Source of the DNA: Argopecten irradians | Lineage: Eukaryota > Mollusca > Bivalvia > Pectinida > Pectinidae | Direction of reading: 5' to 3' | Assembly (NCBI RefSeq): GCF_041381155.1 | Contig: NC_091147.1 | Span: forward strand, 13,021,030 to 13,085,029 | DNA length: 64,000 bases | Part shown: piece after piece, positions 57,294 through 64,000 of the stretch | How positions within the stretch are numbered: the first letter of the stretch is position 1 | Layout: each line of letters starts with the position of its first letter | Program-made: the position numbers and the translations under genes | The notes under the pieces: model-generated | Told to the model about the DNA's origin: nothing | What the model saw: only the letters and a program-made list of their open reading frames with translations | Databases searched by the model: none

Positions 57294-57437
57294 CCCCAGG
57301 AGCATGAAACAGTTTTATACTTAAGTTTTTGCTCAGCCAATCAAAACTGACGTTACGTTTTGTAACGTGTTCTGCGATTGGCTAAGTCTAAACTTAAGAC
57401 TGTTTTAGACTTCAGATTGCTTCATGATGTTGGGGTC
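57294..57437. mobile_element. Palindromic MITE, family P (copy 2)
   Basis: CCCAGGAGCATGAAACAG and AGCCAATCAAAACTGACGTT, the centre CGTTACGTTTTGTAACG, then GCGATTGGCTAAGTCTAAAC and AGATTGCTTCATGATGTTGG. Nearly the whole element is one palindrome of about 140 bp. It shares words and order with 21742-21875. Confidence 0.8.
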
Positions 57438-58047
57438 GGGGCTCAGAAAGTGCACCATCTTTATGTTACATGTTGACATAAGTCAGTGTTTAACTTAAGC
57501 TTGTTTCGAGAAATCGGGCCTGTATTGATTTTAATCATGTTTGAATGATTACAATGATTATTGTTTTTGAAATGTGATATATGGAGATATAATGGATCCT
57601 TACCCACAATGAAGATATCTATACAATATAGACTAGGCATACATATACATTGTGTTATCTTGTTTATCATTCGGTATTGTCATCGGTCTTTATTTTCAAA
57701 ACGGATAAATGATATATGATTTTTAGGTGGTTTACAAGAATTTTAAACGTCGACCACTTCATGTTCACGTGTTTTCGTGAAAACATAAGATTATAATAAA
57801 GGTCTCTTTTCCAATTATTCGTGAACTATTAGAATTCTTGTTCAATCGATCTTGTGAAATTACGCGAAGATCTGCATTTTGCGAAAATAAGGTGTTTAAG
57901 GGATAATTTCAAATGATAAGGATCCATATCATGTTTTGACTCTCAGAAAAAAATATCAACGGTGCGCTTTAGCTGTGAATTTCAAAACTGTGAAATGTAA
58001 TAAGTGCAATTTAATGCCATTGACAGTACTGGCAGATTTATGTTTTT

Positions 58048-58100
58048 TCTTCTTCTTCTTCTTCTTCTTCCTTCTTCTTCTTCTTTTTCTTCTTCTTCAT
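58048..58100. repeat. (CTT)n microsatellite
   Basis: About 50 bp of TTC/CTT repeats with two interruptions. It makes a false Phe/Leu-rich frame. Confidence 0.95.
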
Positions 58101-58819
58101 GTAAGTCTCAATATTTCGAGTCTGTTTATAGATAAATTCCTACAGAATACATCTTGGAATCGTCTAGTTTTCTACGAATATCATGTACACACATGTTGGA
58201 AATATAGCCATCATGCATATATATGTCTACCCTTATATCCAATTGTATACATAACTCGAATTAAAGACCACATGTTATAAGTGACTTGAACTGCGGAATT
58301 GGCATTTACATGTACATATACGACAAATCTTTTATCTAATATTTGGTTTCATGAATTTCCAATATCTAATCTGTAATATTTTGATATTTTGATGTAAAAG
58401 GACTTTTCATTCTCTAATTTTAATACTTTCAAATGCAATATGTTGGAATATACAATTAATAAACAAGGAGATAACACATTTATTATCATATAGTGGTATT
58501 GCAAATGATGACAATCTTCAATTCATTATATGTAACTGATGGAAATGGTTTCATCAATAATACAATGAACCTTTGACAGTTTATGTGAAAGGTTTGAAAT
58601 GATGACTCTATATATGTTTATGTGCTTATTTTTACCAATAACAGGGTATGCCTAATTAACACCCCTCCGGCCTTGTGTGCTTGATTCCCGCGCTTTTTAA
58701 TACAAATAATCCGTTTTCAAACTAATGTGAGTCCTAGCAGTCGTTTCAATGAAGGTTTATTTACCAATACAAATGGACATTAAACATCAATGTTTGGTTA
58801 TGATATCTGTAGCGGGATT

Positions 58820-58847
58820 GGACCAGATAGCTCAGACGGTAGAGCAC
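58820..58847 (+). repeat. tRNA-like box A fragment
   Basis: GGACCAGATAGCTCAGACGG, then TAGAGCAC, looks like the 5' end and D-arm of a tRNA. No anticodon arm, TTCGA box or acceptor 3' strand follows, so it is at most a SINE head or tRNA fragment. Confidence 0.3.
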
Positions 58848-59211
58848 TTCTTTTTAGGAAAATCAATTTGTGACATGTTCATGGTAAGATTTACGATAAA
58901 ACTAAGATATAATTACTGTCGCTTCAAACAGTTAGATATTATCTTTATCTTTATCAGTATTTTCTGATCGTATAAGAAATGTTCTAAGAGAAAGTCATAT
59001 ACATATAAAAAGAAACAATTTTAATAATAAATAATTTTAATATTCTTTACTACATCGTTTCTTCGTTTAAGATGGTCATAAATGGCCTAAATAAATGTAG
59101 TTATAAGGAGGATGGTGTTCGCCTGCTTTAAAGAATTCTTAGCAAGCTTTACTTAGTAAATCGTTCATCACCTATCACGGATGGTGGCTTTCCGTTTTCG
59201 GAACGAACAAA

Positions 59212-61162
<1,951 letters not shown>

Positions 61163-61719
61163 TTAAAAGACTGAGAAAATATAAGAAGCGGGTCAGAGTG
61201 TTTTTTTAACGTTACTGTATTATAGTTGAATACCTATTTATTGATATGTTGCACTTTGTATTTTTGTGGATAATTGAATTTCCAACTGCTACTGACTTAC
61301 ATTATATCAACAAAAGTATATTTCATAATCAATTAATGTGAGACGCGAAAAAAATATTTAAAATGTTTTTAGTTTATTTTTCAAATTTGTGAAAGCTTGG
61401 TGAAATTTAAACATGAAAATGAAGAATATTAGTTAAGAGGTTAAGATATATTCTAAAATTACCTTGTGAAATTTTAATACCGATTTTACCTTTCACATAA
61501 AATACCTTACATGGTACGAGGTTATACAGCGTACATCAACAGGCAATATACTAAAATGGTGTAAGTTTTACTTAACAATATTGAGGAAAATTAACCTACA
61601 TATGTAGCTGTGAAATGTAACAAAGCGCACTGAAGTCGCCATTAAAATCAATCAACTTTTGAATCGAAAAACAAACTTAAATTGAAGTTTTTAAGCTAAT
61701 AAAAAACATCATTCTTTTT

Positions 61720-61795
61720 TACGTCACCCCTGATTGGCTAAGTCTAACTAAGTCTGCATTAAACTACAAACCGTCTCCTGATCCTGAGACCAGGT
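61720..61795. mobile_element. Palindromic MITE, family P (partial copy 3)
   Basis: TTACGTCACCCCTGATTGGC, then TAAGTCTAACTAAGTCTG, then CTCCTGATCCTGAGACC. This is the right half of the family seen at 21742 and 57294. A degraded left arm may begin near 61670. Confidence 0.55.
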
Positions 61796-62058
61796 CACAT
61801 AAAGTACGCGAAGTACATGATAATAATACATATTGGAATTGATCATTTCATATATATATACCATTCATCCTTAATTTGATATACACTGGATACATACAGC
61901 ATAACGTGATTTATCAACACAAGACCGTTCTTATATGGAATTTATTTACGCATGGAAAAATTTCAGATGTGTGCATTAGCATACACTTGTATAGAGTACG
62001 AGGTTTAAAGGGAATTCGTTCAATGCTATTTTCTCGCCTCACCTTTACATCAAGCTAA

Positions 62059-62195
62059 ATCATCTGTTATTCGGAAATGCTTATGGAATTTAAAGATATT
62101 GGAGTAGTGTTATTAAATTGCCTATCAGCCTAGCAACGACTCACAACAAACACTAGATATTTATTTTCTGAGGGGTAGTGGCATTAATTTCATAT
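62059..62195. repeat. Dispersed direct repeat, copy A
   Basis: TCATCTGTTATTCGGAAA..GGAATTTAAA..ATCAGCCTAGCAACG..CACAACAAA..GAGGGGTAGTGGCAT. The same words in the same order appear at 62895-63012. It includes an X-box-like half site (AGCCTAGCAAC). Confidence 0.6.
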
Positions 62196-62894
62196 TAAAG
62201 TCATCAATCTCTATTTCGTATCGAAACTTGACGCGTCATGTTATGATCTTCCGCGGTAAACGTCATGTATCGGTAATCAAAACATGTATCATTAATCTAT
62301 CAAATTACGTTATAATAAAATGGAAATAATTTTCATTGGAACTATTATAAGAAGAGATAGCTATTGTAGATATGAATACATAATGGTTTATTTATGATGT
62401 TCATCTTTAATTGAAACTTGTAGCAATTCATCGACGTCTAATATTAAAATCCTTTTTAGTAAAATCATTGAACAAAAAATAGATAATGAAATAGGTTTTG
62501 CAAATATGAATAAAGTTTTGATGATATCAATCTTTAATTAAATGTACTAGCATCCTCACACCACCAATCTTAATAAAGTTAACTGTGGAGTTATTCTGGG
62601 TCAATTTGCTGCTACAACTACACGTAACCATGCGAAAATTGTGTTTCGTTAGATAAGTGTTTGTGACTACAGTATGTATATATACAATAATTATACTATT
62701 GAGGTCACGGGTTTTTAATGTATTCAATGGTTATTTATCGATGCGTTACTGATAAATGAGTTTTATTCTAGCTTCGAACTGGCGACAGCCAATGCATTCA
62801 TGCATTATGGTTTCCGATTCAAAAGATCGAATTGATAGAGAACATTGCTGTTTTATATTGGAAGTAAGAAATGAGTTTTTAGATGAAAAGTATA

Positions 62895-63012
62895 TCACCT
62901 GTTGGTCGGAAAGACATTAGGGATTTAAAAATGGCTGCGCAGTTATATTAAACTGATGATCAGCCTAGTAACGCCCATAGCATCCCACAACAAATATTGC
63001 CGAGAATAGTGT
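62895..63012. repeat. Dispersed direct repeat, copy B
   Basis: TCACCTGTTGGTCGGAAA..GGGATTTAAA..ATCAGCCTAGTAACG..CACAACAAA..GAGAATAGTG. It is diverged from copy A. Confidence 0.6.
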
Positions 63013-63196
63013 AAATGTAATATCCATATCCGCCTGTTTGATTTATCGTTTTATCGTTTGTGATTAAAACAACCACTTAAACATCTGTCAGTTCGTTTTG
63101 TATTTATAATGATTCAAAATAAATATACATTATCATTTTCAATAATAGTTTCGCACCAATGCTTTAGATAATCAAATGAGATAACTTCTTAAGATT

Positions 63197-63210
63197 GCGT
63201 CCATAGCAAC
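63197..63210. promoter_or_regulatory. X-box-like (RFX) site
   Basis: GCGTCCATAGCAAC matches 13 of 14 positions of the ciliary X-box consensus RYYNYYATRRNRAC (third base G instead of pyrimidine). RFX factors drive ciliary genes, which fits a beta-tubulin with an axonemal tail. Its distance to the unseen promoter is unknown. Confidence 0.3.
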
Positions 63211-64000
63211 CACAGCGTATCTTGAAAATTAGTTTTGCATATTAAAACATTCACCTATCTTTACGTGCAAGAAATAAATGTATAACATAAAAACACGTCA
63301 AGTACATTTGTGACGACGAACATTTTATTTGCCGTATGTTTTTCATAGGTTGAAGGAATTTGTCATTCTTTTATTAATATTGAAAAATCCACAACACATT
63401 TAATGAATTCATATCAACGGCCATTCACCATCAAACACTTTGCGATATTTACTGGATCAATAAATACGTTTCGATATAATATATGACTACATGTATATGA
63501 ATAAGGCTATTCAGACTTCTGACTTGTGATATAAAAACCTTGAGACAAGACAAAAATCAATAGTTATTAGTGCTACTTGTGAAAAGTTGAGTACAGATAC
63601 CAGCACATATTTCAAATTTATGTCGCCGATCATGGTTATACATATCGAACCATCAAAGGATATTGAAACGATCCCCACTTGTTCTCCAGATAAAGCAGGT
63701 CTAAGATAGGCGACCTTGTTTGGCCCAATTGAAATAACCGCCCTTAAATGTCTCTACAAAGTATTTGCTTACGACTGAAATATAACTTCTAACCCTTGAC
63801 ATTATACATACACCAAAACATGGTCATAACGAAATATGGTATTGGTACTTGAGCGAAAAGAAAAACTTGTGAAAGATTCAGCATTTACAGTAACAGTAAA
63901 AGATGGTTGAAAATATAGTAGAATGTAACTTTACACATGTAAAATACACATTCCCCTCTCTCTTAATCAAGCCATCACATGTTTTCTCGAAACCTTTTAT

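Larger units (their letters stand above)
54666..58047. other. Intergenic between symporter and beta-tubulin; no gene recognised
   Basis: This stretch has only short, unsupported frames (for example 55859-56122). It holds a hairpin at 56212, a palindromic MITE at 57294 and AT-rich simple sequence. Confidence 0.5.

Noticed and set aside
57936..58280. 114-codon frame with a Phe/Leu run resembling a membrane protein
   Set aside because: The hydrophobic run is a (CTT)n microsatellite.
58820..58847. tRNA gene
   Set aside because: Only the D-arm-like 5' part is present; no anticodon arm, T-arm or acceptor pairing.

Overview
The window looks like AT-rich nuclear DNA from a marine mollusc, most probably a bivalve. 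Genes are split by GT-AG introns. Short non-autonomous inverted-repeat elements are abundant, two degenerate LINEs are present, and a 157-bp tandem-repeat element resembles repeats I recall from bivalve and gastropod genomes. The species call is inference. I see no bacterial, phage or CRISPR features.

Three genes can be read with confidence, all on the minus strand. (1) At 20856-24481 a five-exon gene encodes a 168-residue secreted protein with a signal peptide, eight mature cysteines, a TATA box and a poly(A) signal. I recognise the look of this protein but not its function. (2) At 26338-52038 a 16-coding-exon gene encodes a complete 620-residue SLC5-family sodium/solute symporter of the monocarboxylate/multivitamin (SMCT/SMVT) type. 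All splice phases agree. A noncoding 5' exon probably lies near 54.6 kb. (3) At 59212-61129 are the last three coding exons of a beta-tubulin with an axoneme-type EGEF tail; the first exon, about 19 codons, is not in the window.

Two orphan 3'-terminal exons mark further genes I cannot name: 8735-8837 (+) and 17879-18190 (-). A 44-bp exon-like piece at 3641-3684 (+) is weaker.

Layout: 1-8.8 kb holds part of an unidentified plus-strand gene and a 5'-truncated LINE. From 8.8 to 17.9 kb there is little apart from a CpG-rich patch at 15.8-16.4 kb. From 17.9 to 21 kb lie an orphan exon, two hairpins and a phased CRE-like array. From 20.9 to 54.7 kb are the secreted-protein gene and the symporter. 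The 15-kb first coding intron of the symporter carries a LINE, a MITE nested in that LINE, and several foldback elements. From 52.9 to 53.9 kb is the tandem-repeat element. From 54.7 to 59 kb there is little beyond repeats. From 59.2 to 64 kb lies beta-tubulin with a large intron or upstream region carrying X-box-like sites.

The most unusual feature is the density and variety of foldback DNA. At least a dozen inverted-repeat elements occur, several with CRE-like (TGACGTCA), CCAAT or TATA motifs in their arms. One, at 45.26-46.03 kb, points two TATA-bearing arms at each other.
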